This document shows positions 53,569 to 63,669 of a stretch of 64,000 bases of DNA, piece by piece; positions within the stretch are counted from its first letter, which is position 1; each line of letters begins with the position of its first letter. The notes under the pieces are model-generated. The model did not search any database and was not told where the DNA came from. It saw nothing but the letters and a program-made list of their open reading frames with translations. Position numbers and translations under genes: made by a program. This stretch comes from Roseiconus nitratireducens (lineage in GTDB: Bacteria > Planctomycetota > Planctomycetia > Pirellulales > Pirellulaceae): contig NZ_VWOX01000003.1 in the NCBI RefSeq assembly GCF_008629675.1, forward strand, positions 62,001 through 126,000, given 5' to 3'.

Positions 53569-54006
53569 GGGTGGGCGAGCACAAGGCAGGAAAGGGGAGG
53601 GCGATCTGTCCGACCGGAAAGCGTGTTGGCAGTGCCCCCTGCCAGTGTCGGTCCGACCGCGCGATTGTACCCGAATTCTGCAACAAGCCGCTGGCTGCCA
53701 CCGGTTTCAACTGCCGCACTGGTTTCAAACCCAGTCTGCCGCTGCAAACGGCAAGAATTGAAGGGGCGCAAAGCCGAGCTTTGGCCGGAGATTGCAGGCT
53801 GCGGGCCACCGTGTGGCGAGGGGCGCCACAGAGGCCCTTTCGAAATCGACGTGCTCGTAGGACGACGGAACATCGTGAGACGATGGAACCTTCTCTGGGT
53901 CCACCGTCTGGCGACGGTGGCTACGATGGGCTGGTCCACCGTCTGGTGACGGTGGCTACGATGGGCTGGTCTACGGTCTGGCGACGGTGGCTACGATAGG
54001 TTGGGT
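53569..54006. other. Intergenic region with tandem hairpin repeats at its right end
   Basis: About 440 bp lie between the ThuA-like gene (stop at 54007) and the start of the hydrolase gene, both on the minus strand. The right end holds the 35-bp repeat array. The remainder should include the hydrolase promoter. Open frames on the plus strand have no family features. Confidence 0.45.
53901..54005. repeat. Three 35-bp hairpin-forming tandem repeats
   Basis: Each unit contains CCACCGTC-TGGC-GACGGTGG, a perfect or near-perfect 8-bp hairpin, followed by CTACGATGGG. The third unit ends one base before the ThuA stop codon. Single copies of the same GTCTGGCGACGGT core occur in the repeats near tRNA-Lys. 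Confidence 0.85.
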
Positions 54007-54786
54007 CTAGCGGTCGCCGCGGGCTGCCCAGACGGTGCCTCGGACCAGCAGCTTCAAGAACTCTTGATCTTCAAACGTCTCATTGGAATGCCCGTAGGTG
54101 GTTCCAAAGACACGCGCCTTGCCAAACTGATTGGTCCAAATCACCGGGTGCGACTGACCCGTCTTTTCGCTCTTGCTGGTTGCCAACACGGTCGCGTTGG
54201 GCCAGACCTTTTCGATCACGTAAAGCTCGTCCAACTGGATCGTGTGACCGTCCGGAAACGATTCCATGATCGGATGCTGTTCGGCCACCACCTCGACCGG
54301 ATACGCACTTTTGTGTTCGTGTCTTCGACTGGTGACCCCCAGCAGTTGACGCCAATCATCGATCGACGCACCGCGGTAGGTGTGCATCGCGCAGTGAATC
54401 ACGACCGCCGGAAGGCCCTCCCGGTGAGGCCCGGTGATGCTGCGGATGTAATCCGCGTCGGTGGTGTTCGCGAAGCACTCGTTATGAATGCAGACATCGA
54501 ACCCTTTGGCCCAGTCCGATTCGCCGTAGAAATCGATTTGCGCTTCGGTCCCGGTCCCGCCTTCGTTGACCACCGTCCAATTTGCATCGACCCCGGCCCG
54601 CTTGAACGCCAGCTGCATCGACTTGGTTTGAAAGTCATAGTCGTGGCAACAACCGCTGGTGATCAGCAAGATATTTAGCGGCTTGCTACCACTTTCGACT
54701 TCTTCCGCAACGGCATGGCCGACGGGATTCGCGGTGAGAACCAAGCACAACAGGCCGGCAAGGACAGGGAAAGTTCGAGACATCAT
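54007..54786 (-). CDS. Secreted ThuA-like domain protein
   Basis: The 259-residue product has a signal peptide (about 1-27, LAGLLCLVLTANPVGHAVAE) and a ThuA/trehalose-utilisation-like domain: ILLITSGCCHDYDFQTKSMQ (about 40-58), VVIHCAMHTYRG and THPVIWTNQFGKARVFGTTYGHS. ThuA-like proteins have a flavodoxin/class I glutamine-amidotransferase-like fold and many are secreted in planctomycetes. The catalytic role is uncertain. A run of tandem repeats lies immediately downstream. Confidence 0.85.
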   Translation of the reverse strand: MMSRTFPVLAGLLCLVLTANPVGHAVAEEVESGSKPLNILLITSGCCHDYDFQTKSMQLAFKRAGVDANWTVVNEGGTGTEAQIDFYGESDWAKGFDVCIHNECFANTTDADYIRSITGPHREGLPAVVIHCAMHTYRGASIDDWRQLLGVTSRRHEHKSAYPVEVVAEQHPIMESFPDGHTIQLDELYVIEKVWPNATVLATSKSEKTGQSHPVIWTNQFGKARVFGTTYGHSNETFEDQEFLKLLVRGTVWAARGDR

Positions 54787-54922
54787 CGGCAGAGGACTCC
54801 GACCGGATGGGGGTTGAAAAAGGAACAGCCCGGCGGATCAAACCGGACCGGGCTGGGGAGGAACGCAACGGGGCGTGTTCGTTTGGATTGTTGATCACGT
54901 TGGCATCGTGATCCTTGGTCGC

Positions 54923-56347
54923 TCAGAAGGAATCCTTGACGTCAACAGCTTCCATGACCTTGGTATTGCGTTCGACCGCGATGACGGTCGTGCGTTGCCG
55001 CATTCCGTCACGACTTTCCGCGGTGACCGGCAGCACTTGCCGCTTATCGGGCAGCTTCATTCGCACGGTGAACGTCCCATCGGCCTGCAACTTCACGGGA
55101 CGACCGCCCAGCGAAACGGACGACCCTGAGTCTGTTTTGCCGAACACGATCAACTCCGCATCGACTTCAAAGGGCAACTTCGACTGACGCAATAGCGTCG
55201 GATCGGCAACGGTCTGGCCTTGCGAGCCGCGAGAGGGCATCGAGCGCTGCAACCGCTCCTCAAACACCTCTTTCAGATCACCGCCGTCGGTGTCGTACCC
55301 TCCGCTGAGCGAATAGATCCGTTCGTAGTCATCGGCGATGTCGTGCCAGTGCTCGTCCAGCCGCTCGCATTCCCCGGGGCTTGGCGTTTGCACGATGTTG
55401 CTGCGGCAGATCGCGTGGAATTCGTCATCGGCGGTCAGATAACCAATCGCCACCCGGAAACGCGTCGGCGGATCTTGAACGTCGATGTACCACGTGTCGA
55501 CGCCACCGTGAATCGGAATGTCGCGCTGAACGGTTTCGGCAATGTTGTTGGCGACGTCTTCGACTTCCATCAGCCGCAAGACCGGGGCGGCCGTGTGCCA
55601 ACGTTCAGCCAGCGAGCTTTCCGCTCGCGACACGCTGGATCGCGTGATTTCCCAATTCGCTTGCAGCCAGTAGGAATCCCGGACCATCAACACGATCCGA
55701 TCCTTATGAGGCTCTCCCGAACTGGTGCGATTGCCACCGCTCTTGTTTTTCACCGCCGACCCTCCGACCAACGTCCCGGTCGAAAGATCTCGGAGCCGTT
55801 CGGCCTGTTCTTTTTGTCGCCGAAACTGTGCGCGAATGCGGGCCGTCTTGGCGGACACTTTGGGTGCCCGCATCTCCGGCAGGGGACGGTCGTTCAGCGA
55901 CACGTTGCCACGAGATTTCGAGCGACCGGTTCGCCCCGACCTGGACGCTTTGGCACTGCGGGCCCCTTTCTGCGATCCGGAGGGAGATTTCGATTTGGAC
56001 GACTTGTCCGTCGGCGACGACTGGAAATCGCTTCCCCGCTGACGGGAGCCCTCGCGGGATTTCCCGCTGACCGACCCACCGGGCTTGCTCTGCGACGATT
56101 TGGACTGCGACGACTTGGACTGGGAACCGGCCGACGATTTGGATTTGCTGCCCGATCCCGATGAACCGCCTGATTTCCGCCGCAGCCGACGTTGAAGCTT
56201 GGAAATGGCGTCGACCAGCTCTTCCTTCCGCATGCCATGCCAACCGGCGATCCCGTAGTTCTTCGCGAGCGTGGCGAGCTCTCGCCGGGTTTGCGACTTG
56301 AGGTCTGCAGTCTTGATCAAGGTTTTGTCTCCAGATGTTCTAGTCAT
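54923..56347 (-). CDS. DUF4912 protein with Rho-N/SAP-like head
   Basis: The 474-residue product starts with a helical Rho-N/SAP-like domain (about 14-50, LKSQTRRELATLAKNYGIAGW). A long Ser/Lys/Gly-rich disordered linker follows (about 55-150), then a conserved DUF4912 domain (about 215-345, DRIVLMVRDSYWLQANWEIT, WYIDVQDPPTRFRVAIGY). A C-terminal beta-rich segment contains LPFEVDAELIVFGKT and GRPVKLQADGTF. DUF4912 is uncharacterised; the SAP-like head suggests nucleic-acid contact. It is transcribed divergently from the ATP synthase operon. Confidence 0.8.
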   Translation of the reverse strand: MTRTSGDKTLIKTADLKSQTRRELATLAKNYGIAGWHGMRKEELVDAISKLQRRLRRKSGGSSGSGSKSKSSAGSQSKSSQSKSSQSKPGGSVSGKSREGSRQRGSDFQSSPTDKSSKSKSPSGSQKGARSAKASRSGRTGRSKSRGNVSLNDRPLPEMRAPKVSAKTARIRAQFRRQKEQAERLRDLSTGTLVGGSAVKNKSGGNRTSSGEPHKDRIVLMVRDSYWLQANWEITRSSVSRAESSLAERWHTAAPVLRLMEVEDVANNIAETVQRDIPIHGGVDTWYIDVQDPPTRFRVAIGYLTADDEFHAICRSNIVQTPSPGECERLDEHWHDIADDYERIYSLSGGYDTDGGDLKEVFEERLQRSMPSRGSQGQTVADPTLLRQSKLPFEVDAELIVFGKTDSGSSVSLGGRPVKLQADGTFTVRMKLPDKRQVLPVTAESRDGMRQRTTVIAVERNTKVMEAVDVKDSF

Positions 56348-57351
56348 GCGGCCAAGCGGAGCGATCGAAGTGGGAGAATTTCAGTGCAAACGCCGCCAGA
56401 TACCGCCTGCGGCTCGAAAGCCGGCGTGATCCGACATCCCTGTCCAGGCAGCAGCTCGCACCCCAGCAGGCGCCAAAACCACCGCGGGAGGGGTCTGCGA
56501 TGTCATTTAAAACAGCCCAATAACGCTTCGATACGGCGGGTGGCCGGCACGGTCTGGTCGGTTGTGGTGTCAATCACTCGCTTGGCACGCCTGAAATCGC
56601 CGAGGGAATCCCCCAGAATGGGGAAAAGGCGGGGTCACCTCGCCGCTCAGCTGCCAATAATGGAGCAATCACCACCCCTGGCATTATGCCAAATGATCTC
56701 AAAACTTCTAGAGTCGGCGTCGCGGATTCGCCAATTGAAGTCACAAAATGACGACAATCTGGTAAGCGGCAACGGTCACCGACCCACCGCGGCCCGGAAA
56801 ATAGCCACAGCGGGCCGTTTGCAACCACCCCCAAGTCCTGAATCGTCACCGGATTGCCCCCGACAGCCCCAGGCTTTCCACGCCAGAAGATGACGTGCTT
56901 TTCTGAAATCCACTCTCGCCACGTGAGCGTGACAGGCGAGGCACAAGCCTTCGCGGAGGGTGCCTGAAGGAACCGGCTGGAACCCCTGGCGACGGACAGC
57001 CCTCCCCGCGCTGTCGCATACCCCTCCGCGACCCTCCCGGAGGAAGGGGGAAGCAAAACTGCACGACCTCCAAGCTGGAAGGTGCAAGTTGTTTTGGACG
57101 GTTGGCACTCGTGTCGATGCGAACGCACGGAACCGACAGGCACCGACGGCAACGCAGGGATAGCGAGCCACTCATTTTGACGCCCGCCGGTGCGGCGATC
57201 GGTCGCCCCCGGTAGCCGCCGGGCCGAAGGTGATCACACTATCGCCCGGAGCTTAACAATTCCAGTGTCGCTGGAAGCATCGTCGCCGAGGAGGAGCGTC
57301 TCGGCGTCGGGAACTTTTCTTCCGCTGGCAAGCGGTCGGACGAACAAGCAC
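56348..57351. other. 1-kb divergent intergenic region before the ATP synthase operon
   Basis: This long gap separates the DUF4912 gene (minus) from atpZ (plus) and should hold the ATP-operon promoter and leader. It contains copy B of the structured repeat (56909-57053). Minus-strand open frames in the repeat are not supported as genes. No tRNA, riboswitch or other named RNA was recognised. Confidence 0.5.
56909..57053. repeat. Structured repeat element (copy B)
   Basis: This region matches the 146-bp element at 22346. It shares TGCTTTTCTGAAAT before the left end, the AGGCGAGGCAC.AGCCTT hairpin, GGAGGGTG.CCTG, CCCTCCCCGCG and the right end GACCCTCCCGGAGG. The left arm is more diverged. The order and spacing of motifs are the same, so the two are copies of one family. 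Confidence 0.7.
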
Positions 57352-57693
57352 ATGTCGCAAGACGATCCCTTGGCGTCCGATACGAAGTCGAGCGACGAAC
57401 ACGTCGATCACCGGCCTTCAACGGCGGGACGGCCCAAGTGGATTCGGCTGAGCGGAGCGGGGATGGAGCTGGCGGCGGTGACGTTGCTGTTCGGCGGCAT
57501 CGGCCTGCTGCTGGACAGAAAGTTTCAGGTCCAACGCCCCGTCTGGTCCGCCGCCTTCGGATTGATCGGTTTCGTCCTGGGCTTGATCCGTTTCATCCGG
57601 CTGGCACTTTCGGTGTCGGAGTCGGAACGGATGACCGATGGAAGAAGGACCGATTCCGCGGACACGGATTCGACCGACCAACCACAAGAGTGA
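57352..57693 (+). CDS. AtpZ/AtpI-family ATP synthase accessory protein
   Basis: The 113-residue product has two membrane helices (about 37-55 and 64-85, GMELAAVTLLFGGIGLLLD and SAAFGLIGFVLGLIRFIR) with a short charged loop, the layout of AtpZ, the small protein at the head of many atp operons. It may assist c-ring assembly or magnesium handling. It is the first gene of the operon and overlaps the next frame if that starts at 57638. The charged Asp/Thr-rich tail is probably cytoplasmic. Confidence 0.8.
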   Translation: MSQDDPLASDTKSSDEHVDHRPSTAGRPKWIRLSGAGMELAAVTLLFGGIGLLLDRKFQVQRPVWSAAFGLIGFVLGLIRFIRLALSVSESERMTDGRRTDSADTDSTDQPQE

Positions 57694-58174
57694 TGAAGCA
57701 TTGTCGCCCGACCGAACCCCACTCCGAATCCCGCGTCCCTGGTCATCGCGCGCCTCCACGTGGTGCCTGCTGATCCTGGCGGCCGCGTGGGCGCTGGGGA
57801 TGCTGGCGATGGGCTTGGCGTTGCGGAGCGGACTTTTGCCGCTGGAACCGAGGGCAGCTGTCTGGGCCGGAACGGGCTGCGGGCTGGTCGGGTTGCTGGC
57901 CGGTCTTTCGATGGCGGCCGTTGAGTTGCGTGTCGGCCGCAAGAGCGACGCGGTGGAACCGGCAAAGTTGACGGTCGGATTTTCGATTGCCAGCGTGATT
58001 CGCCTGGTTGGCACTGTTGCATTGGTTGCATTGGGTAGTTATCAAATGCCCGCCGCGAAGCACGTTGTCGCCGGAACGATTCTCGCTTGGTATGTCTACC
58101 TGACGACGGTCGAAGTCACCGTCTGGGCGCTGCAATTGCCTCGTCTCGATCAGCGGACCATTTCCAGAAGCTAA
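57638..58174 (+). CDS. AtpI-like four-span protein in the ATP synthase operon
   Basis: The frame encodes up to 178 residues from an ATG at 57638, which overlaps atpZ by 56 bp; a TTG at 57701 just after the atpZ stop is an alternative start and may be the true one. Four membrane helices are visible (ending near LLILAAAWALGMLAMGLAL, GTGCGLVGLLAGLSMAA, IASVIRLVGTVALVAL and GTILAWYVYLTTVEVTVWAL). This matches AtpI (UncI), which aids c-ring formation, by size and position between atpZ and atpB. Sequence identity is not obvious to me. Confidence 0.65.
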   Translation: MEEGPIPRTRIRPTNHKSDEALSPDRTPLRIPRPWSSRASTWCLLILAAAWALGMLAMGLALRSGLLPLEPRAAVWAGTGCGLVGLLAGLSMAAVELRVGRKSDAVEPAKLTVGFSIASVIRLVGTVALVALGSYQMPAAKHVVAGTILAWYVYLTTVEVTVWALQLPRLDQRTISRS

Positions 58175-58185
58175 GAAAAAAATCA

Positions 58186-59217
58186 ATGAACCTGATTTTT
58201 GCATCCGCCGATGACCCGCTTTCGCACGTCGTGCCGCACGCGCTGCACGAGGAGCCGCTGTTCACGATCCCGGTGGGCGGAGGCGACATTCCGGCGTTGT
58301 TCATCAAGGACGGCCAGTACAGCTTCTACATCACCAATCATTTGGCGATGACCTTCTTTGCGGCGTTGGCCGTGATCTTGGTCTTCGCGTACGTGGCGAT
58401 GAAGGTTCGCGTGAAGGGGGAAGGCCTGGAGGCCTATCAGACCAAAGGCCGTCTGGCGCAGCTGTTTGAGACGGTGTGCTGGTTCATCCGCGACGAGGTC
58501 GCCCGCCCGAACCTGCACGGGCTGACCGACAAGTACATCCCGTACATCTGGACGGTGTTCTTCTTCATCCTGTTCGCCAACGTGTTGGGACTGGTCCCGT
58601 TCGGTTATGCCTTTCAGCTGGCCGGATCGATATGGACCGATCACGCGGACCATTACAGCCACTGGGGCGGGACCGCCACCAGCAACTTGTCGCTGAACGT
58701 GATGCTGGCGCTGTGCAGTTTCATCGCGGTGGTGTTCATCGGGATTCGCGAAACCAGTGCCAAGGCGTTCTTCTCGCACTTCAACCCGGTCGGCTGGGAC
58801 GGACCGCCGGCAATGTCCCTGGGGCTGGGCATTCCGCTTTACATCCTGGAATGGGTCGGGTTGATCATCAAGTGCGTCGTGTTGGCGATGCGACTTTTCG
58901 GCACCATGATGGCGGGCCACCTGGTGGTCGCGGCGATCGTGGGGCTGGTCTTCACGGCCGCCTCGGTTTCTCACCTGCTCGGCTACGGAGTCGAACTGGC
59001 GGTGATCGTGGGCTGCATCGCCCTGATGATGTTGGAACTGTTTATCTGCTTGCTGCAGGCATTCATTTTCACCTTCCTGACTGTTCTATTCATCTCGACC
59101 ACGGCCGCCGATCACGGCGACCACGGAGATCACCACGATCCGATGAGCGACGAGTCGCAAATGGATCTGGATAAGTTGACCGACCCATCGCGTTTGGCCG
59201 GGTTGGCCAGCTCGTGA
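58186..59217 (+). CDS. atpB: ATP synthase F0 subunit a
   Basis: The 343-residue product is a polytopic membrane protein with five to six helices. The essential arginine of the proton half-channels lies in VVLAMRLFGTMMAGH (Arg236), equivalent to E. coli Arg210, and ELFICLLQAFIFTFL is the conserved last helix. The N-terminal 50 residues and the His/Asp-rich C-terminal tail (HGDHGDHHDP) are longer than in E. coli. It forms the stator channel for protons with the c ring. Confidence 0.95.
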   Translation: MNLIFASADDPLSHVVPHALHEEPLFTIPVGGGDIPALFIKDGQYSFYITNHLAMTFFAALAVILVFAYVAMKVRVKGEGLEAYQTKGRLAQLFETVCWFIRDEVARPNLHGLTDKYIPYIWTVFFFILFANVLGLVPFGYAFQLAGSIWTDHADHYSHWGGTATSNLSLNVMLALCSFIAVVFIGIRETSAKAFFSHFNPVGWDGPPAMSLGLGIPLYILEWVGLIIKCVVLAMRLFGTMMAGHLVVAAIVGLVFTAASVSHLLGYGVELAVIVGCIALMMLELFICLLQAFIFTFLTVLFISTTAADHGDHGDHHDPMSDESQMDLDKLTDPSRLAGLASS

Positions 59218-59310
59218 CGAACCCACTGACCTTTAACCTTTCCCCCTTTTTTTCTGTGTCCGTTCTTCGATAGCGACGGGCGACGAGAGACTTCTAGGAG
59301 CGAACCGAAG

Positions 59311-59556
59311 ATGTTTGAATTCGCAATGATGCTGGCTCAAGAAGCTGCAGAGTTTGGCAAGATGGGTGTCGGCATCGGCATCGGCCTCGTGATTTTTGGT
59401 GCCGCCCTCGGCATCGGTCGAATCGGTGGCGGTGCAGTCGATGCGATCGCTCGTCAACCTGAGGCGAGCGGAACGATCAGCACGCAAATGCTGATTTCGG
59501 CCGCACTGATCGAAGGTGTGACCGTGATCGCGTTGATCCTGATGTACCTGCTGTAG
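59311..59556 (+). CDS. atpE: ATP synthase F0 subunit c
   Basis: The 81-residue proteolipid has two helices joined by the conserved polar loop RQP (48-50). The ion-binding carboxylate is Glu68 in SAALIEGVTVIAL. Helix 1 (GVGIGIGLVIFGAALGIGR) lacks the Gln of sodium-binding c subunits, and Glu68 is not followed by the Ser-Thr pair, so protons are the likely coupling ion. AGGAG lies about 12 bases upstream of the ATG. Confidence 0.97.
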   Translation: MFEFAMMLAQEAAEFGKMGVGIGIGLVIFGAALGIGRIGGGAVDAIARQPEASGTISTQMLISAALIEGVTVIALILMYLL

Positions 59557-59650
59557 GTCCACGGCCGACAGCGCTCGGTGGGGCGTGGCCGCCAGGGGCC
59601 GCCCACCGAACTCGTTCATTCAGATCCGCTCGGTTTGCCAGGGTGATTCC

Positions 59651-60310
59651 ATGTCGTATTTGCGTACTGTTGTAATGGCTGTCGCGGTCGTCGCTTTGTC
59701 GATGACCCCGTCGGTGGGTGTGACGGCGGCTTTCGCCGCGGAAACCACACCGGCTGCCGCCAACCACGAAGTCGGAGAGGGTGGAGAGGTTTCCGCAGCG
59801 GAGCACTCCGCGACGCCGCCGATCCTGTCCTTCGATCCCGGGGCGGCGATCGTCAACCTGGCGATTTTCTTGGGACTGCTGTTCATCCTTTCCAAGTTCG
59901 TCTGGCCGGTCATTCTGGGCGGGCTGAAGGCGCGGGAGGAAAAGATCGCCAGCGATCTGGCCGGCGCCCAGGCGGCCAACCAGGAAGCCAAGTCGATCCT
60001 GGCGGAGTACGAGCACAAGATGTCCGAGGCCAACACGCAGGCCCAGGAGATCCTGGCCGACGCCCGCCGGACCGCGGAATCCAACGCGGCCAAGATCGTC
60101 GACGAAGCCAAGGCCGACGCGCGTCGTCAAAGTGAACGAGCCCTGGCGGATATCGAAAATGCCAAGAAAGTCGCTCTGTCGGAGATCGCCGATCAGACGT
60201 CCGCCCTGGCCATGGGTGTCGCCAAGCAGGTCGTCGGACGCGAACTGCGTCCGGAAGATCACGCCGAACTGATCCGCAAAGCGTTGGAGCAAGTGCCCAG
60301 CAACAACTGA
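59651..60310 (+). CDS. atpF: ATP synthase F0 subunit b
   Basis: The product is 219 residues, longer than E. coli AtpF. The first about 30 residues (MSYLRTVVMAVAVVALSM to AAFAAET) look like a cleavable signal peptide, then a linker, one membrane helix (about 60-80, AAIVNLAIFLGLLFILSKFVW) and a long charged coiled coil with heptads to the end. It forms the peripheral stalk. The signal-like start places the N-terminus outside before the stalk helix. Confidence 0.93.
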   Translation: MSYLRTVVMAVAVVALSMTPSVGVTAAFAAETTPAAANHEVGEGGEVSAAEHSATPPILSFDPGAAIVNLAIFLGLLFILSKFVWPVILGGLKAREEKIASDLAGAQAANQEAKSILAEYEHKMSEANTQAQEILADARRTAESNAAKIVDEAKADARRQSERALADIENAKKVALSEIADQTSALAMGVAKQVVGRELRPEDHAELIRKALEQVPSNN

Positions 60311-60353
60311 TCGCCCGCGATCGGACGTTGTGATCCACTCGATTGGAAATTCC

Positions 60354-60980
60354 ATGGAAAACCCCGACGCCCTGAAACACGAAACGGTGCTGGACACCGG
60401 AGCCGAGCAGCTGGGCAAAACCTATGCCCAGGCCTTGCTGGCTGCGTCGCAAAAGCAGGGTAAAACCGACCTGATCGTGCAGCAACTCTCCGAGTTGGTG
60501 GACGATTATTTAGCCAACAATCCCAAGCTGGCCGCCGCGTTCGCCTCGCCCCGTATCGACGTGGAAGAGAAAAACCGTGTCATCGATCGCCTGTTCGGCG
60601 AGACGTTCGATCCGATGTTGGTGACGTTCTTGAAGGTGATGGCGTCACGGGATCGGTTGGGGCAGCTCGCCGCGGTCCGACAGGGCCTGGTCGAGAAGTA
60701 CGACGAAATGTCCGGACGGGTGCTGGCCAAAGTCCGCACGGCGGTCCCCTTGGACGACAACTTGCGGTCCCAGATCACCGAACGCTTGGGCGGTGTGCTG
60801 AACAAAGAAGTCCGTTTGCAGGAAGTCGTCGATGCGGACCTGATCGGCGGCATGGTGATTCGCATCGGCGACACGGTGTTCGACAGCAGTGTCGCCACGC
60901 GTCTGGAAGGGATCGCCAAGCGAGCCCGTGAAGGTTTTTCCAGCCGGCTGATGGAAAACTTTGATCAGTTGACTCAATAG
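60354..60980 (+). CDS. atpH: ATP synthase F1 subunit delta
   Basis: The 208-residue product matches the delta/OSCP family: a helical N-domain with YAQALLAASQKQGKTD (about 24-39) and a C-domain with VRLQEVVDADLIGGMVIRIGDTVFD (about 156-180). It links the peripheral stalk to F1. The ATG at 60354 is preferred over a GTG at 60330. It sits between atpF and atpA as in the classical order. Confidence 0.93.
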   Translation: MENPDALKHETVLDTGAEQLGKTYAQALLAASQKQGKTDLIVQQLSELVDDYLANNPKLAAAFASPRIDVEEKNRVIDRLFGETFDPMLVTFLKVMASRDRLGQLAAVRQGLVEKYDEMSGRVLAKVRTAVPLDDNLRSQITERLGGVLNKEVRLQEVVDADLIGGMVIRIGDTVFDSSVATRLEGIAKRAREGFSSRLMENFDQLTQ

Positions 60981-61055
60981 TCGGCCGGCCCGCCCGCCGC
61001 GGCAGCCCGCGTTTCCCCACCCCTTACATTTGCATTCTTCAACGCACCAATCGCC

Positions 61056-62579
<1,524 letters not shown>

Positions 62580-62714
62580 CCCGATCGGAACGGAACAGCC
62601 GGCACCGACCCGCCGGCGCCGACGGGCCCGAGTCATCGGTTCGGGCCCCGGCATCCGCAACTCCCTTCCGACAATCGTCAACGCAGTTGAACAAACCCGC
62701 CCACAAAATGATTC

Positions 62715-63599
62715 ATGGCTAACGCAAGAGCGCTCGACAAACGACGCAAGTCGATCAAGAACATCCGCAAGATCACGCGGACCATGGAACTGATCGCGAC
62801 GGCGCGCTACAAGAAAGCGATGGACCGGGCGCAGGCCGCGACCGCCTACACCGAACAGATCACCAAGATCGTCGCGCGGTTGGCCGCTTCGGGAATGGAC
62901 GTCAAACACCCGCTGCTGGAACAACGTGATAACGTCAAAAGTGCTCGCGTTCTGGTGTTGACCAGCAACCGCGGTTTGTGCGGCGGCTACAACGCCTCGA
63001 TCCTCCGGGAAGCGGTTCCACGGATCCGTCAGCTGCGAGAAACCCTGCCCCTGGTGAAGGTCGATGTCAGCGGCAAACGCGGCATCAACGGCCTGAAGTT
63101 CCGCAAGATCGACATCGCCGAACAGCACACCCAGTTCGAAGATCAGCCCGGCTACGACGACGTCGAAAAGATCGCCGACAGCTACCTGGCCCGGTACATC
63201 ACCGGCGAGATCGATCGGCTGGACGTGGTCTACACGAAGTTCATCAGCACTTCCAAACAGGTCCCCACGGTCGAAACCCTGCTGCCACTGGGCTCCCTCG
63301 GTGAAGACCAGGACTTGGACGAGCCCCGCGGGGCCAACGTCGACTTCGAGTTCCTGCCGTCGGCCGAGAGCATTCTGGAAGAGGTCGTTCCGACCAGTTT
63401 CAAGGTCCGGCTGTTCAAATGCTTCCTGGACGCCGCGGTCAGTGAACAAGTCGCACGGATGATCGCCATGAAGGGCGCGACCGAGAACGCCGGCGAAATG
63501 ATCAAACAACTTTCAATGACCTACAACCGGGCCAGACAGGGCCAGATCACCGGCGAGATCATGGAGATCATCGGCGGCGTCGAAGCCCTGGAAAACTGA
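62715..63599 (+). CDS. atpG: ATP synthase F1 subunit gamma
   Basis: The 294-residue product has the two long terminal helices of gamma (MANARALDKRRKSIKNIRKI at the start; AGEMIKQLSMTYNRARQGQITGEIMEI near the end) and the Rossmann-like middle with LVLTSNRGLCGGYNASI. It forms the rotating shaft. The start lies 135 bp after atpA. Confidence 0.97.
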   Translation: MANARALDKRRKSIKNIRKITRTMELIATARYKKAMDRAQAATAYTEQITKIVARLAASGMDVKHPLLEQRDNVKSARVLVLTSNRGLCGGYNASILREAVPRIRQLRETLPLVKVDVSGKRGINGLKFRKIDIAEQHTQFEDQPGYDDVEKIADSYLARYITGEIDRLDVVYTKFISTSKQVPTVETLLPLGSLGEDQDLDEPRGANVDFEFLPSAESILEEVVPTSFKVRLFKCFLDAAVSEQVARMIAMKGATENAGEMIKQLSMTYNRARQGQITGEIMEIIGGVEALEN

Positions 63600-63669
63600 C
63601 CACTTCTCCCACACTTGGTGACGGGCCGCTGCGGCCTCCCACACCCCACGATCGAGCGAAGAAAAAAGC

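Noticed and set aside
56574-57175. Minus-strand frames inside the repeat region before the atp operon
   Set aside because: They coincide with the palindromic repeat and their translations are repeat-derived.
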